Shown here one piece after another: positions 29,450 through 41,086 of a stretch of DNA of 64,000 nucleotides (position 1 is its first letter; the number at the start of each line of letters is the position of its first letter). This stretch comes from Onthophagus taurus (Eukaryota > Arthropoda > Insecta > Coleoptera > Scarabaeidae). The stretch is taken from contig NC_091973.1 in NCBI RefSeq assembly GCF_036711975.1, positions 806,001 through 870,000 of the forward strand, read 5' to 3'. Made by a program: the position numbers and the translations under genes. The notes under the pieces are model-generated. The model had not been told where the DNA came from and searched no databases. It worked only from the letters and a program-made list of their open reading frames with translations.

Positions 29450-32400
29450 CTGAAACGAAGAACGAACCGTCGGTTAGAGTCGTAAAAGGGGGCATTTTAG
29501 AGACCACCGCGTGGGTATCACTTGCGAATTGGTATTTCCTGTCCACCCACGTGGAGAAAAGTACAATGTGGGTGAAACAACCGATAAAACATATGCATTT
29601 TCAAACCCAACAATTCATAATCAAAATGATTTATATAAAACGACGTTTAGTATAAGGGCTGTTTTGAGCTACTTCATGAAGTTAATAGATTTTAAAACGA
29701 TCGAATTTGACCCTTAATTAAAACGACCTCCAGGCGTTCGCTACGGGTCGTTGTGTTAGACACTGTCGCGACAGGGCGGTTCAAAACGCTCTCGACAAAT
29801 CTAGGGTAATGATGAATGAACGTTTTGCAAAAGGTCAATAACATAAACACCGGGCGATATTTACAAATGCTTGAACCACTTGAGTGTGACAAACATGTGG
29901 GAAGTGATAACATATAGTTAAAAATATAAAAACATTTACATTTAAAACATGTAGATATATAAGGAAGTTGTGGTTCAATTACACGACGTTTAGAGGTAAC
30001 GGAGAGACTCGGTAAACTGTTATTTGGTTATTTTTGCGAGGAATTAAATGCCGTTGCGTTCGAAACGAAGACGTTGCGTAACCTGCGAGCCTATAAATTA
30101 TGCTTATAACAATGAATGAGGAACGAGATTCCGAATAATAAAAGTCGAAATAAATCAATATAAAACGTTCCCGAGCCGGCAAGAGGATGTTCGTCAATTA
30201 GTTTTATACTAGCATTATTTCCCCATTACAAAAGGATGTTGGCAATATTACAAGAGATACGGCGCATCCGGAACGGTCAATCTGTTGAATACAAATGATT
30301 TTTGAAGCAGCGTACAGTTTACATATCGAATTGTTTCAACGCGCACTTTAAACCATAGATAGACCCAAAAAAATATTACTACACGCTATCTAATTGTAAG
30401 AGCAATAACAATTATAGCCAACTAATCCGTTTTCGATTCACGGTTAATCATTGGTTGCACCTCTTTGTCTCGTGAGAAAATAACTACATAAAAACTTCGC
30501 TCCCATTGTTGCATTCTACTGCTTTCGCTAACGTTATTAATGGGAGTCTTGTGGAGAAAGCTCAACTAAAACGAGACATTTCAATTTTTCCGCGTTTCAA
30601 ACATGTTAATTTTTTTTATTAAACCCGCTGTTACAATTCATTTCTGTAGGATCACAATAAAACCATTTGAATTACACATTATAGGTTGGATACAGTTTCA
30701 GAGATGTCTCTAATTAATGGCCCTTTATTTTTATTTAATATGCGTCTCACATAACATATTGTTGCAACAAGCTTCACGTTCTAAAGGTGCTTGTTAATCT
30801 CGGTATTATAGTCTTATAACGACGATTTTACTGGATGAAGTTGGTAAAATTAAATCGTTTATTTGATATGATCACTTTTAGTCGATTAAAACAATCGTTA
30901 CGTCACAGTGAATTTCTTGTTAAAAGTTAAACCTTGTCACTTTGTCACCACAGTTCACAAAGGTTTGAACATTGACCGAACGATCCATTTCTATTTTGGT
31001 TAACGAATTACTATTCTTACTATGACAGTTGGTTTCTTGTTTATTTATCTTGTCGGTGAGATGAAAACAATCTCATCTGAGAAAAATGATTCAGAAGCCG
31101 ACGATTATCTTGTATAGGGATGATGTAACACATCGAATCTGTATTTTCATAAAGTAAAATTTAGTTCAAATTTGTGTATTGAGTCATGTTTAAAGTTATA
31201 GATTAAAAATAGTAACATTTAAAATGATATGTAAACACTACGTAATAGAGAGCGCAAGAAAATTTGAAGGACATTTTCATTATTGTTAAGTATTCGGGAC
31301 GTTCTTATAGAAACTTGTACACAGATGGTTGGTTTCGAGAGGACGAATACCATTAAAGTTAAAGTAAAAGATTCTTAGCGATATAGAAAACTTGTTTGGA
31401 ATTTGTTGGACAGAGGCATAAAAGACGGAAACGGTATTCTACTATGCAGCGATGCGGCGTGATTTAAGCTTTATCTATTTTTACCGGTATCTTGACAGAC
31501 ACATCAAGTTCATTACCAAGGTAGAAAACCCGGCGCAATTAAATCTTTACTTCCAGAACGTCTCTAAACCATCGAGGGTCCCTCTATGATTGGCGTTTCC
31601 TTCGACCGCCTCTTAATTTATTAAGAATCTCCACGCTCTAACGGCCGTCATGGCGCAATCGAACGATTCGATTTTCATTTTCCGTTAGATTTAGCCGCTT
31701 GGACGGGCCGCGTTACGTGATAAATCACTCAAATTAGATTACGCTAAGCCTCATTTGATTAAGGCGCGCTCTTTCGCGGCTACTAAACTTCATTTAATTA
31801 ACCATCCCAGCGTTGCATATTGAGAAGACTCTGTCTCATCACGCAAAACCCTTTCTTTCAATTTTATTTCCGCACAGCTGCTCATATCCACATAAGTACA
31901 TAACCACAACACGAAAGCTTTACAAATACCACTCCATATTAAAAGATACTAAGAAATCTTCGCACAAAGAATTTGTTAATTAATAAAATAATAAAATTTC
32001 GAGTCTTTAAGTTTAACTGCAACTTTTCCTAGATTCTTACAGCCGAGGCGCTACATTCTCTGTGCTGAGTTTAGCCAAGGTCAATTTTGGCCGAGGAGCT
32101 TGATATGATATTAATTGAACGTCTCGGCCAGATACAACCTCAACTTAATCAGAGGAAGCCATAGTCATTTAGCCGTTGCTCAAATTAGTGTGGATGTGGT
32201 ATCATTTATGACGCCTCGCCCGCAAGCGACCTCGGCTTAATCAGATAAAATCCTACATTCTCTGTGAAAAATGAAAAATGTAGCCAAAGTCGCTTATAAC
32301 ATGTGTTGTTCAAGTTAGTTAAAAAAATTACTTACAACATTATGAGTTTTACCGCTTTTTGATACAGCAACCAACGCATACCGCAAAACTTAACACATAC

Positions 32401-32649
32401 AAAGCAGTAAACGTGATAAAGTGTAGTTTGGCACTCACAACGTTTCGAAATAACAAGCCTATATACTGTAATAATAATTCTGCGAAATCACACTTCAAAG
32501 AGAACTTCATAAGGTGATTTTTTTCATTTCAAATATACCTTTGAGGTAAAAACGGTTTGGGTGTACAAAAACAAGTTATTTAGCAATGTTATTTGATCAA
32601 AAATGTTGAGAAGAAAATCATAATAGGATAAAGAGGGAAAGACGGATGA
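29450..32649. other. large gene-free region upstream of the srGAP exons
   Basis: This is probably the 5' intron of srGAP. No exon with a convincing F-BAR start was found on the minus strand. Frames at 29511-29717, 29692-29913 and 29979-30197 have no supporting features. Confidence 0.4.
32040..32290. repeat. diverged repeat with CCGAGG termini
   Basis: AGCCGAGGCGCTACATTCTC at the left faces CCCGCAAGCGACCTCGGCTT near 32219-32238. The phrase TACATTCTCTGTG occurs at both sides. The right part matches the cv-c intron repeat at 53034-53120 (GCAAGCGACCTCGGC). It looks like a decayed member of a small inverted-repeat family. Confidence 0.5.
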
Positions 32650-33420
32650 GCTAGAGATATCGATCGCATGCACAAAGAAATCTTAGCGTTAGGGGGCGAG
32701 ACTATACTTAGACTGGTAGAAAGTCTGAGTCATCGAAATTACATGTGGTGGAGCGCCGGTTGGGGACATTTTTGTAGAAAATGCGCCGCTAAAAATACGT
32801 TCCGATCGGGGCGTTAGAAAAACGAAGGTCAAGACTGTTTAGATACAAAACCATCGCAAGGCATGAGGAGCAGGGCGATGACGGCAGCAGCAGCAGGAAC
32901 GTCGGCCGCGGAATAAATAACAACAAACCGTTATCGACTCCGCGTCCAACTGTTGAGTCGCGAGTGCAGAGTTATCGATCAGAGAGGGTCGCGTCGCGGC
33001 GCGGCCGGATCGTGTTTTCCTTTGTTTCGAACCTGGAAAGACGTCTTTCGTCTCGGTGTTGTGAGGATGGATCCACCCGTTCCTTTGCTGGATGATACAC
33101 TGGAACATCTCCCGGATCTATTCACATATCGTCCGGACGCGATTGACAGTCCGCGGCCGCTCGCGATTTCAACTTTCACTTATTCTCCGTCTGCGTATCT
33201 TCAGGCACGTGCAATCGTTTTGCAAGTAACAACAAATTTTACGGCGACCCCTTTTGGACCGTCAGTTTACGCGGCTCGAATCTCTCGTTTGCCCGTACCG
33301 TTGTAAGCAAAAGTAAGGTGGAGAACTCCGCGGGTACCCGAAGTGGAGGGACACCAATCGGGCGCCGCCGGCGCATGCGTACCCACAACTCGCCGCAGAC
33401 TATCAGCTACCCTCTTGATA
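32650..33420. promoter_or_regulatory. CpG-rich promoter-like island
   Basis: GC and CpG content rise sharply here (GCGCCGGTTGGGG, CGCGTCGCGGCGCGGCCGG, GGGCGCCGCCGGCGCATGCG) compared with AT-rich flanks. Conserved insect promoters often look like this. The nearest gene without a known 5' end is srGAP on the minus strand, so this may be its promoter and non-coding first exon. An opposed plus-strand frame (32953-33306) and minus-strand frames have no domains. Confidence 0.35.
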
Positions 33421-36400
33421 TATACGTACTATATACTAAGGTCACACATAACTATTGTACTTTGCGTTCAAGATAAATATCCTTTATTATTATTATTGTA
33501 TTAAAAAAAAACAACAAAAAACTTGCCGGAAACCATTACACACTAAATATTATCTTATCTCTATTATTTACACAAATTATTTAATAAAATATTATATATT
33601 TCTCTAAATTCATAGAATTTTTCAAATTATTTAATTAGGCAGTTCATTGAAACTCTGTACCATAAATTTTGTTTCATGTTTTAAAACTTTCTATTAAAGC
33701 ATTTGCAAACTTGGGTCTTGGAATGCTCTCGTGGAATTAATCCAAGTTACGTCATTATGTATTAGGTTGGCATTCATAACTATGTAGGAAGCAGTAAGGT
33801 GAAACAATATATTTTAAGAACTAATCGTAATAAAAAAACACTTGGGTCGTAAACGCTTACATTAACGAATTATTACAACTTACTTTTTTGATATGTACTC
33901 TCCGAACACGATGCAGATCTATGCAGATATCTTCCCGATCGATACATATCGATACACTCAAATTTAGACCAAGTCATCTTAATTTTTACTTTTAATATAT
34001 TGTTTTTAGCAGCCGTTCGAAACGCCAACTGAATTCTTTATAGCACCAAAGGTCTATAAATTACCTTTTTATCGTGTAATATCAATTCGAAACCAAGAAA
34101 TGGTATGCAGCATAGCTAGCGATAATCGCATAATTGCAGTAACAATGAAAATACTTTGCGTTAAATCACCTAATATTTATCTATTAGTACAGCCACACCT
34201 TTTAATATTACAAAAATAGTAGTCAAAACAGGTGCGTTGGTTTAAAATATTAACGTATGTGATAAGGTGACAAAAATATAATTGTATCTTCTCGTTATTT
34301 ATTTCTTCTATGCTCTCTCGTTCAGAATGCTAACAAACGGTACGAGGTTCTTGTAAATTTCTAATAGATTTCTTGCGTCCCGCCGACGAATTTTAAGTGC
34401 TGCTGAATATTGCATGACTACTAAATATTTATAATTCGAGGCGGACCGCGAAGGGACGAACAATCAATCTCGATGCTTTTACTCTTTTAAGATTAACCAT
34501 AAAATAATTGCCCCGTTTCTTACCTTCACCCCCTTCTATTTGTTGAATTTTTTTATACACAGCCTTCATCATCATAAAAACTTAACAAAAATGTCCACCG
34601 AATTCACAAAATTAAAACATATTAACTTAATTGCTTTCATTAACGGGGATAATCACAAAATGAACGAATAAAACGCGAACGCAGTCGTCGGTAGAGGAGT
34701 ACTGGAAGGGAAATTGCCAAGTTCAGGCTAGGACGCGATACTGTTATCACTTTTCCGTATATTTGATTTGGCCGCGTAAATATAAACCTGATAACTCTAC
34801 ACAATGGATAACTATAACAATTTGCGCATATCATATATTCGCGCAGTTTTCTTATCACGTTTCTTGCCGCAGGTTGTTGTTATATATATCGAAGTTCCAA
34901 GTACAGAAATCAAGAAAATGATTAAAATGACTCAATGGGTCATTAGCATATTTTTACAACTACCTCATAATATGATTTAACGCGTACATATTACAATATG
35001 AAATATCTAAGGAATAGGTGTCGATGACAGAAACCGTATGTATGGTTTGTTTAATATTCAAATTAGATGCGAAAATTTAAGCGCCAGACAAACGAGGTAC
35101 CAAACCAAATCGGGAACAATCAGTCGTTGAGACTTCGTCGGTAAAGGACTCATTTTTGAATTACCACGTACGAAGGTCGGTGAGGATATTCTCTATATGC
35201 ACGACGTATTGAATCCGGTGTCGTTTGCTGGGTATTATTAGAATCGAAAGCCTCTCGCTGCGCGTTAAAAAGATAAGTTACGGCCCGGCGTTTAATGAAG
35301 GAAGCGGGAGTCAAAATCTGGTATATACATCCTACACCGAGTTTTTACTCGGGACCCGACAGCTGTACTTCCTTTCGGTGTATTTTTAGCTGTTCTTTCC
35401 ACAACTTCGGCTTCGGTTTCATTGTCCCAACTTCCTGTCTCTATTTATAAGGCTTATCCAAAACGCGATCTTACTCTTGGCCACTATGACCGCGCCTCTA
35501 AATATTTCTTATAAACAGAAATCATCATACTTTTGAGTATAAGAAAGAAAAAAAAACATCTTGGGCGATTTCGAAACCGCATCGAATTATCTAGTTAGCG
35601 TTGACCTAGTTTTGTTGTGGCCGCTCGAAATCTCTCAAATACACTCAATATATGGTGTACGCAACGTCGCCGTTAATGACAAGTGTCAAATATGGCTTGT
35701 CCATAGCCTTGGCCTTAATGTATTAACGTTAAAAATAAACGTATATTAACAAAGAAATTAAATTGAAAATTGATCAATGTCAATATTCGTTTTCGCATTA
35801 AAGGATAAAATAACAAAACGGTCCCTCCGATTGTCCCGGACAACGACATAAAATCAATAGGACCGTCTACTATATTCCGAGAATAAAGTCCCTTTTCCGT
35901 CGCCACCGCTAATAATAGGTTGGCGTTTTGTTCCGCTACGCCTCTGAAGTTCCGCGATTATGATACGGGCTCTCGGCATCTTGGCTGCGATATGTCACGG
36001 TTCATATAACACGTTTCTTGTATCACAATCACCAGACTCTATTAAATTTAAGGATTAAAGTCTCAACTTTGTATGTTGGGGCTGAGTTACTAAGCCGCGA
36101 GTACTTGGTAAGTATACTTAAAAAAAAAGTGACTGGCCTCACCTTAAAGGCAGGTGACTCAGATCAATCTCGGAACAAAACCTAACCAACCTTTGTATAC
36201 AGCGTGTTTCAAAATATTACTTCACAGCGAGTCTTAAAAAAATAAATGTATTTTGGCTGTTAAGAAATTACCATTGAGAAAACCGAATATTTGTTAACAG
36301 GTTGTTGCCAGGAATTACAATTCTATCTTAGTCATTAAGTAAGGCTATCTCTCTCTGTCTGGCTTTAATAGCAAACCTATTAATATCTTGAAAAGCGGAA

Positions 36401-36438
36401 GGTTATATAGTTTTATATATATATTTATATAGAGTATA
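33421..36438. other. non-coding stretch
   Basis: AT-rich DNA with a few CpG-richer patches (about 35220-35500). No gene, RNA gene or clear repeat is supported. Confidence 0.4.
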
Positions 36439-36775
36439 CACTGTGTTTGATTTTAGCTGTCACGGCAGATATCTTGATTATTGTTGGAGATATGACAAAA
36501 TATTACTACACATTTAATATTCTATTAGCTGGCATATTTGAAACAAAAATTGAGCATCAAATTGTCCAATTTTATTAAAACTATAAAAGAACCTAGTTAC
36601 AATGATTTATCATATTATTTGTAAATTTACCTACTCAAGTATTGTTCGTGACATAACATGAATTCCATAAATTTCAAGACTTGGTTGCTTAAGCTTGAAC
36701 TTGGTTGCCAATATTAAGTATGGATGGTAACAATAATCGAGACATCTATTGTGACATTTAAAATTAAACACACTG
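36439..36775. repeat. TA-flanked MITE (Tc1/mariner type), 337 bp
   Basis: The left end reads CACTGTGTTTGATTTTAGCT and the right end, reverse-complemented, reads CAGTGTGTTTAATTTTAAAT. TA flanks both ends (36437-36438 and 36776-36777). Related copies lie at 14653-14771 and 49922-50101. It has no coding capacity, so it is a non-autonomous element whose TA duplication points to the Tc1/mariner superfamily. Confidence 0.7.
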
Positions 36776-36777
36776 TA

Positions 36778-38536
36778 TGTTAGCTGGTACTTCATAGTAT
36801 TCGCAAACACTCATTCTGAGCTGCGCTGATTACGTCTGCTTTAGTTCAAGTACATTTGTTGGTTCAATTTTGTAATGCTTACGGTTGAGGCATCAAACTC
36901 AAGTTTCCAGTCTTAATGTTGTTGTTAGTCTGTATCCACTCTCCAAAAAGATAAAATTTGTGTTTGCACGTTTCTGACATCTCTATGAAGATAATATTTG
37001 AGTACGAAAACTTTTCTATGCTCTTTAGGAAGAAAAAATTTAAGTATAATAAATTAGGGATTAACAAAGTGACTCATGATCGTTCACAACAATAGATTTG
37101 TACGGTGTCACGAGGGTGTGCTAAAATTTCGACGTTCATATTTGGATAGTACAACACAGGTTATTTTATATTACAACCATTTTCTAAAATGGATTTCATT
37201 ATAACTCAATATTAATTACTTAATGGAGACTGATAGTTAATTATTCATGATCTTGATGGTTATATGAGGGTTGTTATCGATTTTAGTATAGAAAACACGC
37301 AATTTCTGTAAATATTATGGGGTGTGTATGTAAGCGGGTATGTGTGTGTGTCATCAATTAGTGGCCGTCCCTTTTTCGTTTTCCTTGGAGGGCAGTTGGG
37401 TTCTGGGAATTGAGGGTCTAGTCGGTCGGTATTTTTGAAATTTAATATCTGAAACATGTGGTCTGTGAGAAAAATATGATGATGATCGTAAGATGGGATA
37501 GAAATTACGAAAGTGAAACGTTATTGTTTTGGGTTTTTGGATTTATTTTCTCACGTAATAATTATATAAACATTCTCGCGGGGGCCGACATTGTTCGCGT
37601 AGATTTTGCATGATAAAAAAAGGCGCGAGTAAACAAATAAAAAGCGTGTTTAATTGAATCCAGATGTTCGCGGAGTTATTTTTAAATATCGAATTGGTAA
37701 AAGGGCGAGATTTCTTTTTGTGGTTGGCGCATTGTCCGTAAACGCAGATGCAGGTTTTGTTTACAGAAAGGAGAGGTAAACGGAATTTTCAAAGCCGTAC
37801 ACCTGCCCGGACTTTTTCGATATTTATTGACCTTGATCCGACGTTATACACACACCTCCGATCGGACTATTTGAACAATAAAACACAGAAATATTATTAG
37901 TAGCGCTCGCACGGAACGTGCACATTGTGTACGATGTCGAAAATAGTTGTTCGTTTGTTGTTTCTCTAAACTTACTGTTGAAAACCAAAAGTTTCCTCGT
38001 CGAACCCAGTCTCTTTATTGGAGATTTCAATTCCTGCTCGTTCTCGTCCATACTCTTTCTTATTCGGCCGATGCACAAGCGAAATCCCGATCACGAACCA
38101 ATCTAAAACCGTCCGTAAATAAAAATAACTACTTTCACATTTTAATGCCACTGGCTTCGATCACAAAACGGCCCGTTCTAATGCAATTTTCGCGACGTCT
38201 AACGATATTCTTCGCTTTCTTACTTTATTTCCTTAATCCTATCACACTATCCAAGCCGATCTAGCGTTGATTTTTACTCGTAAACCAACGCGAACTACGA
38301 GAACACTTCCACACGCACCACTTGTATCGCGTTTGTGATGGTTACATAGATGGTTATTTTCAAACTTCGTTTATACTTCCACAACTTTCCTTCAACACGC
38401 CAGCGCTACCTACAAATGAAGCTCTCTACTATTACACATTTACCACAACATGTTTTCTACTACACTACTACTTTACCAATGGAACACTACTTTTTCATAT
38501 TATTATTATTTACTTTTAATTCAATAAATAAATAAA
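36778..38536. other. non-coding stretch, partly CpG-richer
   Basis: No gene can be supported. The part about 37550-38310 is less AT-rich and holds overlapping open frames on both strands (37824-38078 minus, 37947-38264 plus) with no domain. It could contain a promoter or a non-coding exon of srGAP. Confidence 0.35.
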
Positions 38537-38768
38537 TACAGTGACTCCAAAAACTATTCGCTCACCATGCGTATTCGCACTATTAGTTTAATAAAAATAA
38601 AATAAATTATAATAGAAAAGATTTATTGTAATACAAATAGACGTTGTAATGTCCTTATAAGAAATTAACAAGAAAAGATTGATCTAACAATCAACCAACA
38701 ATAATAAAAAAATAAAAAATAATTAAACTCAAATTTTTACACTCAAAAAGTATTCGCTCACTTAGGTT

Positions 38769-39714
38769 CATTGAGATCTTATATATAATCTAGAGTGCGT
38801 ATGCTGTTGTCCCCACCACGCCTAAAATGAAGCCAGAAAGGTCGCCATGTTAGATGTACCAACTTAGCGGGAAATTCGAAATTCTTATATATAGTTATGC
38901 AAGAATTTACATTATTATAAATTGGAAACACAGAAAATAATAACCAAAACAAAATACATTAATTTTTTATTAATAAATAATTATTAATTATATAGTATTT
39001 TAAAAGAACTTAATAATTTTTAACAATAACACTTATAATTAACATAAACTAAGAAGAAAATACCTTTTGCTTATAAATAATTGTTAGTTTATTTTAAAAG
39101 AACTGAACATTCCTTAATAATAAACTTGAACTTCATTGTTAATTTCAAGTCAACTAACCAGAAACATTTTATGGACTTTATAAATAATCTTCCAACCTTT
39201 GATTATATATAATATGGATTGAGCTAACTGAATATATCTACTAACAAAAATGTTGCTCAAGGTGAATAGACGCAGATGGAAAGCGATAATGTGAAAGTGT
39301 AACGAAGATAGATATATTATATGTCAATACGCTTCTATATCTATCTCACTTCTATCAGTACACCCATTATATGGCAGTATGCTTCTATGTCTATCTCGGT
39401 TCGATCACCTTGCGCAAGCTATCTCTCTCGTTGGCTCAATCCATATTATATATAATCAAAGCTTCCAACCAACCAAATTATAAAGAAACATATGTGAAAC
39501 AAAAAGAATTCGAAAATCTTCAATAAAAATAAAATTTTAATAAAAATAACAATATATTTATAAGAATTGTGAGGTTATAATCGTAGGTCTTGTAGGTACA
39601 ATAGAGACTTGAAACTATAGCTAAGTTCAGGTCGGTACATCCAACATGTCTGACTTTTTGATTACCCCCACCACCACCACATACGCACTCTAGATTATAT
39701 ATAAGACCTCAATG
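38769..39714. mobile_element. non-autonomous element inside the Tc1 copy (8-bp TSD)
   Basis: Inward-facing ends are CATTGAGATCTTATATATAA and CATTGAGGTCTTATATATAA, matching for about 35 bp with one difference. They are flanked by the direct repeat CTTAGGTT (38761-38768 and 39715-39722). Removing the element and one CTTAGGTT restores continuous Tc1 sequence. The 8-bp duplication fits hAT-like or P-like transposases. No coding capacity is visible. It carries a further insertion at 39197-39461, without which it is 673 bp. Confidence 0.85.
39197..39461. mobile_element. 265-bp MITE, third nesting level (8-bp TSD)
   Basis: Ends read CTTTGATTATATATAATATG inward from both sides, in perfect inverted repeat extending to GGATTGAGC. 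The flanking direct repeat is CTTCCAAC (39189-39196 and 39462-39469). The element is non-coding, and its interior holds internal similarity around CTATATCTATCTC. The 8-bp duplication again suggests a hAT-like transposase. Confidence 0.85.
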
Positions 39715-39769
39715 CTTAGGTTTAATAAAACATATCAAATTATCTGTTAAATTTTAGTATTTGGTGGAT

Positions 39770-40502
39770 TTATTCTAATCTTTGTATTGTATTCATAGAT
39801 ATTTTCTCCCACTCAGTAATCAAAGCTGCCTTTAGATCTTTTTGATTCTGAATACTGTATTTTCTGATACAGTAAACTCCACAAATTTTCAATAGGATTA
39901 ATGTCAGGCGATTGTGGAGGGGTTTCAATCCGTTTTGGAGTATTATAGAGTAACCACATTTTAGTATTCCAGGCTGTGTGCTTCGGATCGTTGTCTTTGG
40001 TAAATACATAATCGTTATTTAGCCTCATTTTTTCAGCACTGCTTCGAAGATTTGTTTTTAAAATGTTGATGTATTGCTTGTGATCCATGATTCCATCAAT
40101 GAAATGCATATTTCTAACACCTTTTGAGCTCATGCAGCCCCATACTAGTACAGAACCTCCTCCGTGTTTAAATGTAGGTCTCAAGTTTTTTTCTTCCAGT
40201 TCTTTATTCTTTTGCCGCCATATCATTCGCCGCCCGTCGGATCCATAAATGTTAAACTTACTCTCATCCGTAAATATTACTTTGTTCCAGAATTCATTTC
40301 TACTATTTTTATAGGTTTCAGCGAATAATTTTCTTTTTTGTTTATTAATTTTGCTTATAAATGGTTTCTTTCTGGCAACTCGACCATGATAACCAGCTGC
40401 ATACAGAACGTTACGAATGGTATTTACGGATACAGATTTTCCAAATTCACTTTCAACTTCAATAGCAATTTTTGTTGCACTTTTATTAGGATCTTTTTTA
40501 AT
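39770..40502 (-). pseudogene. Tc1 transposase pseudogene (DD34E type)
   Basis: This is the transposase of the Tc1 element at 38539-40810, broken at both ends. An open frame begins just after an in-frame TAA at 40503-40505 and carries the second half of the DNA-binding region (VNTIRNVLYAAGYHGRVARK). Next come NKVIFTDESKFNIYGSDGRR with the first catalytic D, VFTKDNDPKHTAWNTKMW with the second D, and SPDINPIENLW with the E. A frameshift after the E at about 39840-39820 moves the C-terminal part (NQKDLKAALITEWEKISMNT) to another frame, which stops at 39770-39772. The N-terminal helix-turn-helix region is missing. The element can no longer make functional transposase. Confidence 0.9.
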
Positions 40503-40921
40503 TTAATTTTAACGCATGCGTAACTGATTTGGGATGATTTACCTACTAGATTAAAAAAACTATGTGTATTTTGTTTTATTAAAACTACCTGAGCGAATAC
40601 TTTTTGGAGTGCAAAATGTGCACGTGAATTGATCTATATTTTTTATTATTATTGTGAAATTGTTAGAACAATTTTTTCTTGCTAATTTCTTATAAGGACA
40701 TTACAACGTCTATTTGTATTACAATAAATCTTTTTTTTGTAATTTATTTTATTTTTATCAAACTAATAGTGCAAATACGCATGGTGAGCGAATAGTTTTT
40801 GGAGTCACTGTAAATAATTGATAACATTATTAATTATTGCCGTGAGAATTATTGGAAAATCTTGGAATGAAATTGTGTCCATTTTTTTTCCACCACTGAA
40901 ACCCAGGGAGAATCAATGCCA

Positions 40922-41084
40922 GATCCTGATCAAATTGAACAAGTGGTCGATCTTGCCAGACTATTAAATTCATATAATCAGGAGCTGACAATTTTGTAGA
41001 CAAGGTTGTAGAAATGCGTGAGCAAGAAGAAGAGCAAGACATTGAACAATCTAATTCTTCAGACCCGGTTCAATCAGAAGATTA
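40922..41084 (+). pseudogene. possible decayed transposase tail
   Basis: Two adjacent frames read DPDQIEQVVDLARLLNSYNQ then, after a frame change and stop, DKVVEMREQEEEQDIEQSNS, ending at TAA 41082-41084. The acidic, glutamine-rich end preceded by a short helix resembles the C-terminus of pogo/Tigger-like transposases. It sits directly beside the Tc1 insertion. The match is by impression only. Confidence 0.25.
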
Positions 41085-41086
41085 AA

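Larger units (their letters stand above)
38539..40810. mobile_element. Tc1-family transposon, IR/DR type, with nested insertions
   Basis: Both ends read CAGTGACTCCAAAAACTATT inward and are flanked by TA (38537-38538 and 40811-40812). The terminal inverted repeats run about 220 bp and remain highly similar. Each holds an inner direct repeat of the tip, CTC(C)AAAAAGTATTCGCTCA, at 38740-38760 and 40590-40611, which is the IR/DR architecture of some Tc1 elements. The 2272-bp length is inflated by a 946-bp insertion plus its 8-bp target duplication. Without it the element is 1318 bp. Its transposase gene is broken (see 39770-40502). Confidence 0.92.

Noticed and set aside
32953-33306. 117-codon plus-strand frame (MSRECRVIDQRG...) and overlapping minus frames
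   Set aside because: High GC lowers stop-codon frequency, so long frames are expected by chance. There is no domain, and frames are open on both strands.
37824-38264. Overlapping frames on both strands considered as the missing srGAP first exon
   Set aside because: No match to an F-BAR N-terminus and no phase-1 donor in the right place.
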